Source of the DNA: Caulobacter sp.
GTDB lineage: Bacteria; Pseudomonadota; Alphaproteobacteria; Caulobacterales; Caulobacteraceae
Reading direction: 5' to 3'
DNA: 64,000 nucleotides
NCBI GenBank assembly: GCA_028291265.1
Contig: JAQGIK010000143.1
Span: 1-64,000 of the forward strand
Shown here: positions 9,746 through 22,900 of the stretch, one piece after another
How positions within the stretch are numbered: position 1 is the stretch's first letter
Layout of the letters: the number at the start of each line of letters is the position of its first letter
Position numbers and translations under genes: made by a program
Notes under the pieces: generated by a model
Told to the model about the DNA's origin: nothing
The model's input: only the letters and a program-made list of their open reading frames with translations
Database searches by the model: none

Positions 9746-9832
9746 ATGCTCGTGACCCTCCTCTACGGCGCCGCCGCCGTCGGCCTCGCCATCTACATGG
9801 TCGCCGCGCTCCTGCGCCCCGACCGCTTCTGA
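9746..9832 (+). CDS. kdpF: K+-transporting ATPase subunit F
   Basis: 28 aa MLVTLLYGAAAVGLAIYMVAALLRPDRF*, canonical KdpF ending ALLRPDRF, directly before kdpA. Confidence 0.93.
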   Translation: MLVTLLYGAAAVGLAIYMVAALLRPDRF

Positions 9833-9857
9833 TCCTCTTGCATAAAGGAGACCTCGC

Positions 9858-11564
9858 ATGGACTGGCGAGGCTGGGCCGAGATCGTCTTCACGATCGGCC
9901 TCACTCTGGCATTGAGCTGGCCGCTCGGCGCCTATCTCAAACGTGTGTGGACGGGCGAGCCGACCTGGCTCGACCCGGCCCTGGGACCCGTTCAGCGCGG
10001 GACCCTCGCCCTGCTCGGCGTCAAGCCCGGTACGAGCCAGGGCTGGCTGGCCTACACCGTCTCGGTGCTGGCCTTCAGCGCCGTCGGCTTCGCCTTTCTC
10101 TATGCGATCCTGCGCCTGCAGGGCCTGCTGCCGTTCAATCCGCAGGGGTTCGGGGGCCTGTCGCCGCACCTGGCGTTCAACACCGCTGTCAGCTTCGTGA
10201 CCAACACCAACTGGCAGTCCTACGTCCCCGAAGCTACCGTCTCGACCTTCTCCCAGATGGCCGGACTGACGGTGCAGAACTTCGTCTCCGCCGCCGCCGG
10301 CCTGGCCATCGCCGCCGCCGTGGCGCGGGCCTTCGCCGCCGACCGGGCCGAAGGGCTGGGGAACTTCTGGGTCGATGTCGTGCGCATCGTCCTCTACGTC
10401 CTGCTGCCGGTCAGCCTCGTCGGGGCCCTGGTCCTTGTGGCCCTCGACGTGCCCCAATCGCTGGCCGCCGGCACGCCGGTGACCACTGTCGAGGGCGCGC
10501 AACAGACGCTCGCCCTGTTCCCGGTCGCCAGCCAGGAAATCATCAAGCAGTTCGGCGCCAACGGCGGCGGCATCTTCAACGCCAACTCGGCCCACCCGTT
10601 CGAGAACCCCAACGCCTGGACCAACCTGATCCAGATCGTGGCCATGAACGTGCTCGGCCTGGCCGCCGTCTTCGCCTTCGGCCGCATGGTCATCGCCACC
10701 CGCGAGGCCCGCGCCCTGGCCGCCGTCATGGTCATCCTGCTCGGCGCCGCGGCCGGCGGCCTCTACGCCGCCGAGACCCTCACCCCGCAGCCGGCCATGC
10801 AGGCGGCCCATGTCGCGGTCGGCCCGTCGATGGAGGGCAAGGAGGTCCGCTTCGGGCCGGCCTCGACCGCCGTCTTCGCGGCCGCCACCACCGGCGCCTC
10901 CGACGGCGCGGTCAACGGCATGCACGGCAGCTTCACGCCGCTCGGCGGCGGCATCGCCCTGTTCATGATCCAGCTGGGCGAGATCCTGCCCGGCGGGGTC
11001 GGCTCGGGCCTCTACGGCATGATCGTCATGGCCCTGCTGGCCGTCTTCGTCGCCGGACTGATGGTCGGCCGCACCCCCGAGTATCTCGGCAAGAAGGTCG
11101 AGGCCCGCGAGATCAAGTTCGCCATGCTGGCGGTGCTGATCCTGCCCATCGTCATCCTCGGCTTCTCGGCCGTGGCGGCGGTGCTGCCAGTGGCCTTGAA
11201 AGGCCTGCTCAACAGTGGCCCGCACGGCCTCAGCGAGATCCTCTACGCCTATAGTTCGGCGGCGGGGAATAACGGCTCGGCCTTCGCCGGCCTGACCGCC
11301 AACGCCCCCTGGTGGAACACGACGCTCGGCATCGCCATGCTGCTCGGCCGCTTCGCCTACATCGTGCCGGTGCTGGCCATCGCCGGCTCCATCGCCGCCA
11401 AGCCCAAGCTCGCTCCCACCGCCGGCACCCTGTCCTCCGCCGGCCCGATGTTCACCGGCCTGTTGATCGGCATCATCCTGATCCTCGGCGGACTGCAGTT
11501 CTTCCCGGCCCTCGCCCTTGGTCCGATCGTCGAGCACTTCCAGGTGCTGGCGGCGGCCCGTTGA
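9858..11564 (+). CDS. kdpA: K+-transporting ATPase subunit A
   Basis: 568 aa; [48 protein letters not shown]. Confidence 0.98.
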   Translation: MDWRGWAEIVFTIGLTLALSWPLGAYLKRVWTGEPTWLDPALGPVQRGTLALLGVKPGTSQGWLAYTVSVLAFSAVGFAFLYAILRLQGLLPFNPQGFGGLSPHLAFNTAVSFVTNTNWQSYVPEATVSTFSQMAGLTVQNFVSAAAGLAIAAAVARAFAADRAEGLGNFWVDVVRIVLYVLLPVSLVGALVLVALDVPQSLAAGTPVTTVEGAQQTLALFPVASQEIIKQFGANGGGIFNANSAHPFENPNAWTNLIQIVAMNVLGLAAVFAFGRMVIATREARALAAVMVILLGAAAGGLYAAETLTPQPAMQAAHVAVGPSMEGKEVRFGPASTAVFAAATTGASDGAVNGMHGSFTPLGGGIALFMIQLGEILPGGVGSGLYGMIVMALLAVFVAGLMVGRTPEYLGKKVEAREIKFAMLAVLILPIVILGFSAVAAVLPVALKGLLNSGPHGLSEILYAYSSAAGNNGSAFAGLTANAPWWNTTLGIAMLLGRFAYIVPVLAIAGSIAAKPKLAPTAGTLSSAGPMFTGLLIGIILILGGLQFFPALALGPIVEHFQVLAAAR

Positions 11565-11589
11565 TCCTCTGATTTCAAGGACGCCTGAA

Positions 11590-13653
<2,064 letters not shown>

Positions 13654-13675
13654 GCCCCTCTAAAGGACACCTCCC

Positions 13676-14260
13676 ATGCTTTCCCAACTCCGCCCCGCCC
13701 TCGTCTCGATGGTCCTGTTCACCGCCGTGCTTGGCCTCGGCTATCCCCTGGCCGTCACCGGCATCGCCCAGGCCGCCCTCCCGGCCCAGGCCAATGGTTC
13801 GCTCGTCGTCAGTAACGGCAAGGTGGTCGGCTCCTCCCTGATCGCCCAGGGCTTCAGCCAGCCTGGCTACCTGCACCCCCGCCCCTCGGCGGCCGGCAAG
13901 GGCTATGACGCCGCCGGCTCCTCGGGTTCCAACTACGGCCCGCTGAACGCGGACTACGCGGCCCGGGTGAAGACCGACGCCGACGCCCTGCGCGCCGAAG
14001 CCGCCGCGCCGATCCCGGTCGACGCCGTCACCACCTCCGGCTCGGGCCTCGATCCCGACGTCACCCCGACCAACGCCGAACGCCAGGTGGCCCGCATCGC
14101 CGCCGCCCGCGGCCTGGCCCCCGAACGGGTGCGGACCCTCATCGCCGCCGCCACGCAAGGCCCGACGCTCGGCTTCCTCGGCCAGCCCCGGGTCAATGTC
14201 CTGCAGGTCAATCTGGCCCTCGACGCCGCCGGCCGAACGGAGCAACGTCCGCCCCAATGA
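13676..14260 (+). CDS. kdpC: K+-transporting ATPase subunit C
   Basis: 194 aa; GYPLAVTGIAQAALPAQANGSLV...SGSNYGPLN. Confidence 0.98.
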   Translation: MLSQLRPALVSMVLFTAVLGLGYPLAVTGIAQAALPAQANGSLVVSNGKVVGSSLIAQGFSQPGYLHPRPSAAGKGYDAAGSSGSNYGPLNADYAARVKTDADALRAEAAAPIPVDAVTTSGSGLDPDVTPTNAERQVARIAAARGLAPERVRTLIAAATQGPTLGFLGQPRVNVLQVNLALDAAGRTEQRPPQ

Positions 14261-16938
14261 CGCCTGACGAACCGCGCCGCCCCGATCCCGACGCCCTGCT
14301 GGCGGAGGCCCGGTCGGCCGGGCGCGGCCGACTCAAGGTCTTCCTCGGCATGGCCCCCGGGGTCGGCAAGACCTTCGAGATGCTCAGCGCCGCCGGCCGC
14401 CTGCAGGCGGCCGGCGGCGAGGTGCTGGTCGGGGTGGTGGAAACGCACGGCCGCCGCGAGACCGAAGCCCTCCTCGACGGCCTCGAGGTCCTGCCCCGCA
14501 AACCCATCGAACACCGCGACCGGGCCTTGATGGAGTTCGACATCGACGCCGCCATCGCGCGTAAGCCCGGCGTCCTGCTGGTCGACGAATACGCCCACTC
14601 CAACGCCCCCGGCTCGCGCCATCCCAAGCGCTGGCAGGATGTCGAGGAGATCCTCAGCGCCGGCATCGACGTCTGGACCACCCTCAACGTCCAGCACCTC
14701 GAAAGCCTGGTCGAGGTGGTCTGGAAGATCACCGGCGTGCGCCAGCGCGAGACGGTGCCCGACAGCGCCCTCTCCCGCGCCGACGACATCGAACTGATCG
14801 ACATCACCCCGACCGAACTGCGCGAGCGGATGGCGGCCGGCAAGGTCTATGTGCCCGAGACCGCCCGCCTCGCCGCCGACCGCTTCTTCCGCCCGGAGAA
14901 CCTCACGGCCCTGCGCGAACTGGCCCTGCGCCGCGCCGCCCAGACGGTCGACGACCAGCTGACCCAGGCCATGAAGCGGGCCGGGGTCGAGGGCCCCTGG
15001 GCGGCCGGCGAGCGCATCCTCGTGCTGATCGGGCCGGACGGCATGGCCGGCGCCCTGGTCCGGGCCGGGCGGCGCCTCTCGGACATGATGATGGACGCCC
15101 CGTGGACGGTGGCCCACATCGAGCGGCCCAACCGCGGGGCCGGCGATCCGGCCGGCGGCGTGCGGCTCAATGAGGCGCTGAAGCTGGCCGAACAGCTGGG
15201 CGGCTCCACCGTCGTGCTGACCGGCGACGACCTCGTCCAGGCCGTCCTCGACCACGCCCGCCGCAACAACATCACCCAGATCGTCGTCGGCAAGTCGCGG
15301 CGCTCGCGCTGGCGCGGCCTGTTCGGCCGCTCGCTGGCCCCGGCCCTGCTGGAGGAAGCGGCCGGCGCCGCCCTGCACATCATCACCGACGCCGCCGCCG
15401 ATGGGCGCACGGCGCCGCCCGCCCGCCCGCCAAGGGGCCGCTTCCAGTGGCGCGGACAGCTCGGCGCGCTGGGCCTCGTCGCCATCGCCGTCGCCATCGC
15501 CTGGCTGATCGACAGCAAGGTCGAGAACGCCAACCTGGCGATGATCTTCATGCTCAGCGTGCTGGGCTCGGGCCTGGCCTTCGGGCTGTGGCCGGCGGTG
15601 ACGGCGGCGACGGTCTCGGCCCTGGCTTACAACTTCCTGTTCCTCGAACCACGCATGACGGTGCTGATCGGCCACCCGGCCGACGTGCTGACCTTCGGCG
15701 TCTTCTTCGCCGCCGCCCTGACCACCGGCTGGCTGACCGGCCGGGTCCGCGACCAGGCCCGCGCCACCTCCAGACGGGCCTCGGCCGTCTCCGCCCTGCT
15801 GGCCTCCAGCCGCCGTCTGTCGGGCGCGGCCCGCAAGGAGGACGCCGCCACCGCCCTGGCCGAACAGCTGGCCGCCGCCACCGGCGGCAAGGCCGTCGTC
15901 CTGCTGCCCGGCGGCGACGACATCGTCGCCGTGGCCGGCGCCCCGGACCTCGAACCGCTGTCGGCTGCCGACCTCGCCGCCGCCCGCTGGACCTGGGAGA
16001 AGGGCGAGCCGGCCGGGGCCCGCACCGGCACCCTGCCCAACGTCGCCTGGACCTTCCGCCCCCTGCAGGGGGTCAAGGCCCGGGCCGGCGTCGTCGGCCT
16101 CGAACCCCAGGCCCTGGCCGCCGAGGAGGACGAACGCTTCGCCCTGGCCCTGCTCGACCAGGGGGCCATCGCTCTCGAACGGGCCGAGTTCGCCGCCGAG
16201 GCCGCCGACGCCGACGCCCTCCGACGCTCAGACAAACTTCGCTCGGCCCTGCTCAACTCGGTCAGCCACGACCTGCGCACGCCGCTCTCCACCGTGCTCG
16301 GCGCCGTCACCACCCTGATCGACTTCGGCAAGTCGATGAAGCCGGCCGTCCGCGACGACCTGATGCTGTCGATCCGCGAGGAGGCCGAGCGGCTGAACCG
16401 CTACGTCGGCGACCTGCTCGACATGACCCGCATCGAGGGCGGGGCGCTGAAGACCCGCCGTGAGTGGACCGACATCCGCGACGTGCTCGGCGCCGCCATC
16501 GCCCGGGTCGAGCGCCGCCTCGAGGCCCGCACCCTGAGCCGCGACTTCCCGGCCCAGCTCTCCATGGTCATGGCCGACCCCAGCCTGCTGGAGCAGGCCC
16601 TGGTCAACATCCTCGAGAACGCCATCGCCTACAGCCCCGACGGCCGGGCCATCGAGACCGCCGCCTACGAAGATCGCGGCAACGTCGTCATCTCCATCGA
16701 GGACGAGGGCCGCGGCATCCCGACCGCCGAGCTGGAGCGGGTGTTCGAACGCTTCCGCCGCATGGAGGAGGCCTCCGATCGCGGCAAGGGCGCCGGGCTT
16801 GGCCTGGCCATCTCCAAGGGCTTCGTCGAGGCCATGGGCGGCCGCATCGCCGCCGCCAGTCCCATACACGATGGACGCGGCACCCGCATTCTGATCAGCC
16901 TGCGCAAGGAAATCGTCACCCCGGACCACCTGCTTTGA
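14257..16938 (+). CDS. kdpD: K+-sensing histidine kinase KdpD
   Basis: 893 aa; FLGMAPGVGKTFEML Walker A, USP-like domain, DUF4118 TM region, NSVSHDLRTPLSTVLGA. Confidence 0.98.
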   Translation: MTPDEPRRPDPDALLAEARSAGRGRLKVFLGMAPGVGKTFEMLSAAGRLQAAGGEVLVGVVETHGRRETEALLDGLEVLPRKPIEHRDRALMEFDIDAAIARKPGVLLVDEYAHSNAPGSRHPKRWQDVEEILSAGIDVWTTLNVQHLESLVEVVWKITGVRQRETVPDSALSRADDIELIDITPTELRERMAAGKVYVPETARLAADRFFRPENLTALRELALRRAAQTVDDQLTQAMKRAGVEGPWAAGERILVLIGPDGMAGALVRAGRRLSDMMMDAPWTVAHIERPNRGAGDPAGGVRLNEALKLAEQLGGSTVVLTGDDLVQAVLDHARRNNITQIVVGKSRRSRWRGLFGRSLAPALLEEAAGAALHIITDAAADGRTAPPARPPRGRFQWRGQLGALGLVAIAVAIAWLIDSKVENANLAMIFMLSVLGSGLAFGLWPAVTAATVSALAYNFLFLEPRMTVLIGHPADVLTFGVFFAAALTTGWLTGRVRDQARATSRRASAVSALLASSRRLSGAARKEDAATALAEQLAAATGGKAVVLLPGGDDIVAVAGAPDLEPLSAADLAAARWTWEKGEPAGARTGTLPNVAWTFRPLQGVKARAGVVGLEPQALAAEEDERFALALLDQGAIALERAEFAAEAADADALRRSDKLRSALLNSVSHDLRTPLSTVLGAVTTLIDFGKSMKPAVRDDLMLSIREEAERLNRYVGDLLDMTRIEGGALKTRREWTDIRDVLGAAIARVERRLEARTLSRDFPAQLSMVMADPSLLEQALVNILENAIAYSPDGRAIETAAYEDRGNVVISIEDEGRGIPTAELERVFERFRRMEEASDRGKGAGLGLAISKGFVEAMGGRIAAASPIHDGRGTRILISLRKEIVTPDHLL

Positions 16939-17636
16939 CCGCCTTTCGGCCGCGCATCCTCGTCATCGACGACGAGCCGCAGATCCACCGCTTCCTGGGC
17001 CCGGCCCTGGAGGCGGCGGGATACGAGCCCGTACGCGCCGACGACGCCACCAGCGGCCTGCGCGAGCTGGCCCGCAAGGCCCCCGACGCCGTCGTCCTCG
17101 ACCTCGGCCTGCCCGACATGGACGGCAAGCAGGCGCTCATAAAAGCCCGCGCCTTCTACGACGGCCCCATCCTCATCCTCTCGGCCCGCGACCGCGAGAC
17201 CGAGAAGATCGACGCCCTCGACGCCGGCGCCGACGACTATGTCGAAAAGCCCTTCGGCGTCGGCGAACTGCTGGCCCGGCTGCGCGTGGCCATGCGCCAT
17301 CGCCTTCGCCGCGAGGGCGCCGAGGAGGTCATGCGCTCGGGCGAGGTCGAGATCGACCTGATCAATCGGCGGGTCGCCCGCGCCGACAAACCGGTCCACC
17401 TGTCGCCCAAGGAGTTCGACCTGCTGGCCAGCCTGGCGGGCGGGGCCGGCCGGGTGCTGACCCACCGCCAGATCCTCACCGCCGTCTGGGGCCCGGCCCA
17501 TGAGCAGGACGTCCAGTACCTGCGCGTCTTCATCGGCCAGCTACGCCAGAAGCTGGAAGCCGATCCGTCCAGCCCCCACGTCATTCTCACCGAGCCGGGC
17601 GTCGGCTACCGGTTCGGCTCAGGAGACCAGCCATGA
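16935..17636 (+). CDS. kdpE: response regulator KdpE
   Basis: TTG start overlapping the kdpD stop; LTAFRPRILVIDDEPQIHRFL...OmpR-type wHTH..ILTEPGVGYRF. Confidence 0.96.
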   Translation: MTAFRPRILVIDDEPQIHRFLGPALEAAGYEPVRADDATSGLRELARKAPDAVVLDLGLPDMDGKQALIKARAFYDGPILILSARDRETEKIDALDAGADDYVEKPFGVGELLARLRVAMRHRLRREGAEEVMRSGEVEIDLINRRVARADKPVHLSPKEFDLLASLAGGAGRVLTHRQILTAVWGPAHEQDVQYLRVFIGQLRQKLEADPSSPHVILTEPGVGYRFGSGDQP

Positions 17637-18067
17637 CCACGCGAACAGGCGGCTGCCGTTGCGGCCAGGTGCGCTTTGCGATCACCGCCCCGCCGCTGCT
17701 GACCATGGCCTGCCACTGCAAGGGCTGCCAGCGGATGACCGGCGGGCCGTATTCGCTCAGCGTCGCCGCGCCCCCGGACGGTTTCGCGGTCACCAAAGGC
17801 GAGCCGGTCATCGGCGGCGTGGGTGCGCCGCCCATCCACTTCCATTGTCCCCGCTGCATGAGCTGGCTGTTCACCCGGCCGCAGGGCGCGCCCTTCGTCA
17901 ACGTCCGCACGCCGATGCTGGACGACCCGTCGGGCCTGGAGCCGTTCATGGAGACCTATGCCTCGGCGGCCTTCCCCTGGGCGAAGACCGGCGCGCCGCA
18001 CAGCTTCGATGAGTTCCCGCCGATGGAAGCCTACCGCGCCCTGATCGCCGAATTCGCCCGGCGCTAG
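17633..18067 (+). CDS. GFA (CENP-V/GFA) family zinc-binding protein
   Basis: GGCRCGQVRF, CHCKGCQRMTG; ATGA overlap with kdpE. Confidence 0.9.
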   Translation: MTTRTGGCRCGQVRFAITAPPLLTMACHCKGCQRMTGGPYSLSVAAPPDGFAVTKGEPVIGGVGAPPIHFHCPRCMSWLFTRPQGAPFVNVRTPMLDDPSGLEPFMETYASAAFPWAKTGAPHSFDEFPPMEAYRALIAEFARR

Positions 18068-18133
18068 CCCGGCCGGAACACAAGGGTTTCTCCGTTCGTT
18101 GCCGGTTACCAACGCAAACGGAGACCTTGAGCC

Positions 18134-18211
18134 ATGGGCCGCGGCATTCTTCTCCTTCTTCTCGGCGTTCCCCTGCCGATCGTCATCCTCCTCGCCCTCT
18201 TCTGGCATTGA
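18134..18211 (+). CDS. 25-aa hydrophobic single-TM microprotein
   Basis: MGRGILLLLLGVPLPIVILLALFWH*, starts with GAGACC 8 nt upstream; below the ORF-track length cutoff. Confidence 0.6.
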   Translation: MGRGILLLLLGVPLPIVILLALFWH

Positions 18212-18225
18212 GCGGGGACCAGCCG

Positions 18226-19041
18226 ATGTCGGAAACCGCCCTGGGTAACAGCCCCGCCCCGATCCTGTCGGGCGTGGTCCGCGCCGTCTCCTGGGACGCC
18301 GTCCTGGCCGGCGCCCTGACGGCCATCGCCGCCAGTCTGATCCTGTTCAGCCTGGCCAGCGGCCTGGGCTTCGCCGTCGCCTCGCCCTGGAGCGGCGCCC
18401 GGACCCTGGGCGCCGTCGGCGCCACCGTCGGGGTGTGGCTGGTCATCGTCCAGTGGCTGGCCTCGGGCCTCGGCGGCTACCTGACCGGCCGCCTGCGGAG
18501 CCGCTGGATCGGCACGCATGAGCACGAGGTCTTCTTCCGCGACACCGCCCACGGCTTCCTGGCCTGGGCGACGGCCAGCGTCGTCGTGGCCGCCGTCGCC
18601 GCCCTGGTCGCCACCGCCGGGGCCGGCAAGGCGGCCGACACCGCCGTCAGGGTCGTCGGCCCGGCCTATGAGTACGACGCCGACAGCCTGTTCCGCACCT
18701 CGTTCAACGACCCGGCCGCCACCGCCACCGCCCGCGACGAAGCCCGGCGTGTCCTGCAGGCCTCCGACCCGACCAAGGGCCCCTCGGCCGCCGACCGGGC
18801 CTATCTGGCCGGCTCGGTCGTCAACCGCACGGGCCTCAAGCCCGAGGAGGCCACGGCCCGCGTCGACGATGTCGTGGCCCGCGAGATGAAGGCCGCGGCC
18901 GTCGTCCAGTCCGCCGCCGACGACGCCCGCAAGGCCGCCGCCGCCTTCGCCGTGCTGACGGCGCTCAGCCTGCTGATCGGCGCCTTCATCGCCAGCGTCG
19001 CCGCGGCGCTGGGCGGCCAGGAGCGCGACAAGCATCCGTGA
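18226..19041 (+). CDS. PhnA-like membrane protein
   Basis: MSETALGNSPAPILSGVVRAVSWDAVLAGALTAIAASLILFSLASGLGFAVASPW..., C-terminal TM helix. Confidence 0.7.
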   Translation: MSETALGNSPAPILSGVVRAVSWDAVLAGALTAIAASLILFSLASGLGFAVASPWSGARTLGAVGATVGVWLVIVQWLASGLGGYLTGRLRSRWIGTHEHEVFFRDTAHGFLAWATASVVVAAVAALVATAGAGKAADTAVRVVGPAYEYDADSLFRTSFNDPAATATARDEARRVLQASDPTKGPSAADRAYLAGSVVNRTGLKPEEATARVDDVVAREMKAAAVVQSAADDARKAAAAFAVLTALSLLIGAFIASVAAALGGQERDKHP

Positions 19042-19131
19042 CCGGGGCAGTCTCCACCCGCACCGGCCCGGGAAGAGTTGCCCATGGGCGGCGCGCGAGA
19101 CCTGCGAACGCCCGGTCGCCTTCGATACAGG

Positions 19132-19929
19132 CTAGGCCTTCTCTTCGCCGGCCGCGACCCGCTCGCGGTGCCTCGCCATGGCGTCGCTGAAGGCGGCGGC
19201 CAGGATGCCGGTCGGCAGGGCGATCAGGCCGATGCTGGTCACGGCCGTCACCGCCGCCAGCATCTTGCCCAGCGGCGTGATCGGATAGATGTCGCCGTAG
19301 CCGATGGTGGTCAGGGTCGCCACCGCCCACCACAGGGCCCGGGGAATGGAGCCGAACTTGTCCGGCTGGGCGTCGCCCTCGACCAGGTAGAGCAGGGTCG
19401 CCGAGAGCACCATCAGCCCGATGCCGGCGAACAGGCTGAGGAACAGCTCGGCCCGCCGCGAGGCCACCGCCTCGCCGATATGCCGCCAGGCCGTCGACAT
19501 CCGCCCCAGCTTCGCCAGCCGCAGCACCCGCAGCAGCCGGAAGGCCCGCAGCAGCGGTCCGGCCGGCACGCCGGGGGTCAGGGTGGCGACGATGGTGACC
19601 AGATCGATGACGCCGCTGAACGAGGTCATGAACTTCCAGCGGGCCCGCCAGGGTCCGGTCGCGTCCGGCCGCTCCGGCGCTACCCACAGCCGGGCGGCGT
19701 ACTCGACGAGGAAGATGTTGCCGAACACCAGTTCGGCCAGGGCGAACAGGGCTGCGTTCCTGACCTGGATCGTCGGTTCGGTGGCGATGATGGCGACGCC
19801 CGAGGCGATGACGATCAACACCGCCAGCACCACATTGGTCAGCGACAGGCCCCGGCGGCGGGCCTCGGGATCCAGTTCGCGATAGAGGCGGCCCCTCAGG
19901 GTCGTCGCCGGCGGCAGGCTGTCAGGCAT
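19132..19929 (-). CDS. voltage-gated-type potassium channel / ion transporter
   Basis: 265 aa; S4-like AFRLLRVLRLAKLGRMSTAWR and selectivity filter TLTTIGYGDIYPIT. Confidence 0.93.
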   Translation of the reverse strand: MPDSLPPATTLRGRLYRELDPEARRRGLSLTNVVLAVLIVIASGVAIIATEPTIQVRNAALFALAELVFGNIFLVEYAARLWVAPERPDATGPWRARWKFMTSFSGVIDLVTIVATLTPGVPAGPLLRAFRLLRVLRLAKLGRMSTAWRHIGEAVASRRAELFLSLFAGIGLMVLSATLLYLVEGDAQPDKFGSIPRALWWAVATLTTIGYGDIYPITPLGKMLAAVTAVTSIGLIALPTGILAAAFSDAMARHRERVAAGEEKA

Positions 19930-19938
19930 CGCGTCTCC

Positions 19939-22900
19939 CTATCCGGCCCGGCTGACCAACCGCCGCTGCCACAGGGCGGCCAGGTGCTCGATCGGCATCG
20001 GCTTGGCGAACAGATAGCCCTGGAAGGCGTGGACGCCGGCCACGGCCAGGAACTTGCGCTGCTCCTCGGTCTCCACCCCCTCGGCCACCACCTTCATGCC
20101 CAGCGCCCGGCCGACGCTGATCACCGCATGCACCAGGGTGGCGCTGGTGGTGTCGGCCGGGCAGCCGATGATGAAGCAGCGGTCGATCTTCAGCTTGTTG
20201 AACGGGTAGAGCCGCAGCTGGTTGAGGCTGGTGTAGCCCATGCCGAAATCGTCGAGCGCCACCGAGACGCCCAGCGCCTGCAGCCGGTCGATGGCCCGCT
20301 TGGCCTCGTCCTCGTCGGCCAGCACGGCGGTCTCGGTCAACTCCACCTCCAGCCGGCCGGGCGGGAAGGCGTATTTCAGCATCATCGCCGACAGGTCGTC
20401 GACGAAGCTGGGGTCGGCGACGTCCAGGGCGCTGGCGTTGATGCTGACCGGCAGCCCGTCCAGGGGCAGGGTGTCGGCCATCGCCTGCTGCATCACCCAG
20501 CGGGTGATCGGCCCCATCAGCCCGGCCTTCTCGGCCAGCGGAATGAAGCGGTTGGGACCGATCGGTCCCTGGGTCGGGTGGGTCCAGCGCAGCAGGGCCT
20601 CGCAGCCGGTCACCGACTGGCCGTCACGGCTGAACTGCGGCTGGTAGGCGAGGCTGAACTGGCCGCGCTCGGCGGCCTTGGCCAGCGCCAGGGTCAGGGC
20701 GGCGTCCTCCGACGACAGGGCCGGGACGAGCTTGGCGGCCGGGATATGGGCCTCGAGCACGGCCAGGGTGGCGGCCAGCTGGCCCTGCAGGCCCAGGCCG
20801 GCGGCGAGGTCCAGCCGGCCGTGGTCGCGGGCCTCGGTTTCGAGGTGGCCGCAGGTCTCGGCCACGGCCCTCGCCCCGATGTTCAGGCTCATCGACTTCA
20901 GCGCGTGGGCGGACCGGGCGGCGGCGTCGACATCGCCGCTCTGGGCGGCCTCGATATAGCCCTCGACGGCCGAGGGCGCGTTCTCGCGATAGAGGCGGCG
21001 GACGCGCTCGACGAAGTCCCCCTTGCCGGTGGCGGCCATGCGGGCCAGCTCGGCGGTGACCTCGGGGTCGAGCAGGTCGCTGACCGGGCCCGAGGGCGCC
21101 GGCGGGGCGGGTTCGGGGGCCCCGGCCGGAGCCGCCGTGGCCGACGGCTGGACGAAGCGGGCCATGACGGCGGCCAGGCCGGCCAGGGTGAAGGGCTTGT
21201 GCAGCACGTCGTCCATGCCCGCCTCGCGCCACTGGTCGGCGGCGCTGCCGACGACATGGGCGGTCAGGGCGACGATGGGGGTGCGGCGGCCTTCTTCTCT
21301 GGCGCGAATCTCGCGGGCCGCTTCATAGCCGTCCATCTCCGGCATCGAGCCGTCCATCAGCACCAGGTCGTAGGCCCCCTTCAAGGTCGCCTCGACGCCT
21401 TGGCGACCGTCCTCGGCGGTGTCGCAGGCGGCGCCCAGACGCGACAGGGCCTCCATGGCCACCTCGCGGTTGACGGCGCTGTCGTCGACGACCAGCACCC
21501 GGCGGCCGACAAAGCCCGGCAGCGCGCCGGCGGTCTGCGTGGCCTGCGCCTCGGCCGGATCGGTCAGCGGTTCGCCGGCGGCGATCTGACTGAGGGCCCG
21601 CATCAGGTCGCTCCGCCGCAGGGGCTGGATCAGAGCGGCGTCGGCTTTCCCAGCCTTGGTCAGGGCGGCGGGCTTCGGATCGCCGTACTCGCCAAGCACC
21701 AGCGTCGGCGCGTCCGGGCGGGCCCCGTCCAACGCCGTCGGATCGGCGATGACCAGCGCCGCGCCGGGCGCGTCCAGGCCCTGTATCGTCATGCCGGCCG
21801 CCGCCAGATAGCGCGTCGTCACCGCCCGGGTGCAGGGCCCGGCCAGCGACAATCCAACCAGAGAGGGGCGCGCGGCGTCGAGGCGCGGCCAGTCCGGCGC
21901 CGCCTCCAGGGTCTCCAGCGGCGCGGTGAAGCCGAACACCGAACCCTTGCCGACCTGGCTGGCGACCTCGACCTCGCCGCCCATGGCCTCGACCAGCCGC
22001 TTGCAGATGGCCAGGCCCAGGCCCGTGCCGCCGAACCGGCGGGTGATCGACTGGTCGGCCTGGGTGAAGGCCCCGAACAGGCCGGCGATCTTGTCGGGCG
22101 CGATGCCGATGCCGCTGTCGCGCACCCGGACCCTCAGGCCGCCCTCTTAAGGTTCGACGGTGATCTTCACCCCGCCGGTCTCGGTGAACTTGATGGCGTT
22201 GTTGACCAGGTTGCCGACCACCTGCCGCAGCCGCGTGGGGTCGCCCAGCACCTTCGAAGGCGTCGCCGGATCGACATAGGCGGCGATGTCCAGGCCCTTG
22301 GACCGGGCCCGTTCCCAGAACAGGCTGGCGACGTCCTCGACGATCTCGGCCGGGTCGACCGGCGCCGCCTCCAGGTCCATCTTGCCGGCCTCGATCTTCG
22401 AGAAGTCGAGGATGTCGTTGATGATGGCCAGCAGGCTCGACCCCGACTTGGCGATGACCTCGGCGAACCGCCGCTGCCTGGCCGGCAGGTCGCCGGCCGC
22501 CAGCATCTCGGCCATGACCATGATGCCGTTCATCGGCGTGCGGATCTCGTGGCTCATGGTGGCCAGGAAGTCGCTCTTGGCGGCGTTGGCGCTCTCGGCG
22601 ACCTCCTTGGCCACCCGCAGGTCGGCGGTGCGCATCGCCACGGTCCGCTCCAGGCCCTCGACATGGCCGGCGATCTCCTGGTCGCGGGTGCGCACCTCGG
22701 CCAGCATGGCGTTGAAGCCGTCGACCAGCTCGGCGATCTCGGCGTCGGCCCGCTCGGGCGCCTGCGTCGGCCGGCTGTAGTCGTGGGTGGCGCGGACGGC
22801 CGCCATGCTGTCCTTCAGGGACAGGATGGGGGCGGTGATCCGCCGCTGCATCCGCCAGGCGACCAGCAGCCCGACCAGGGCCGCCACCAATCCGGCCAGC

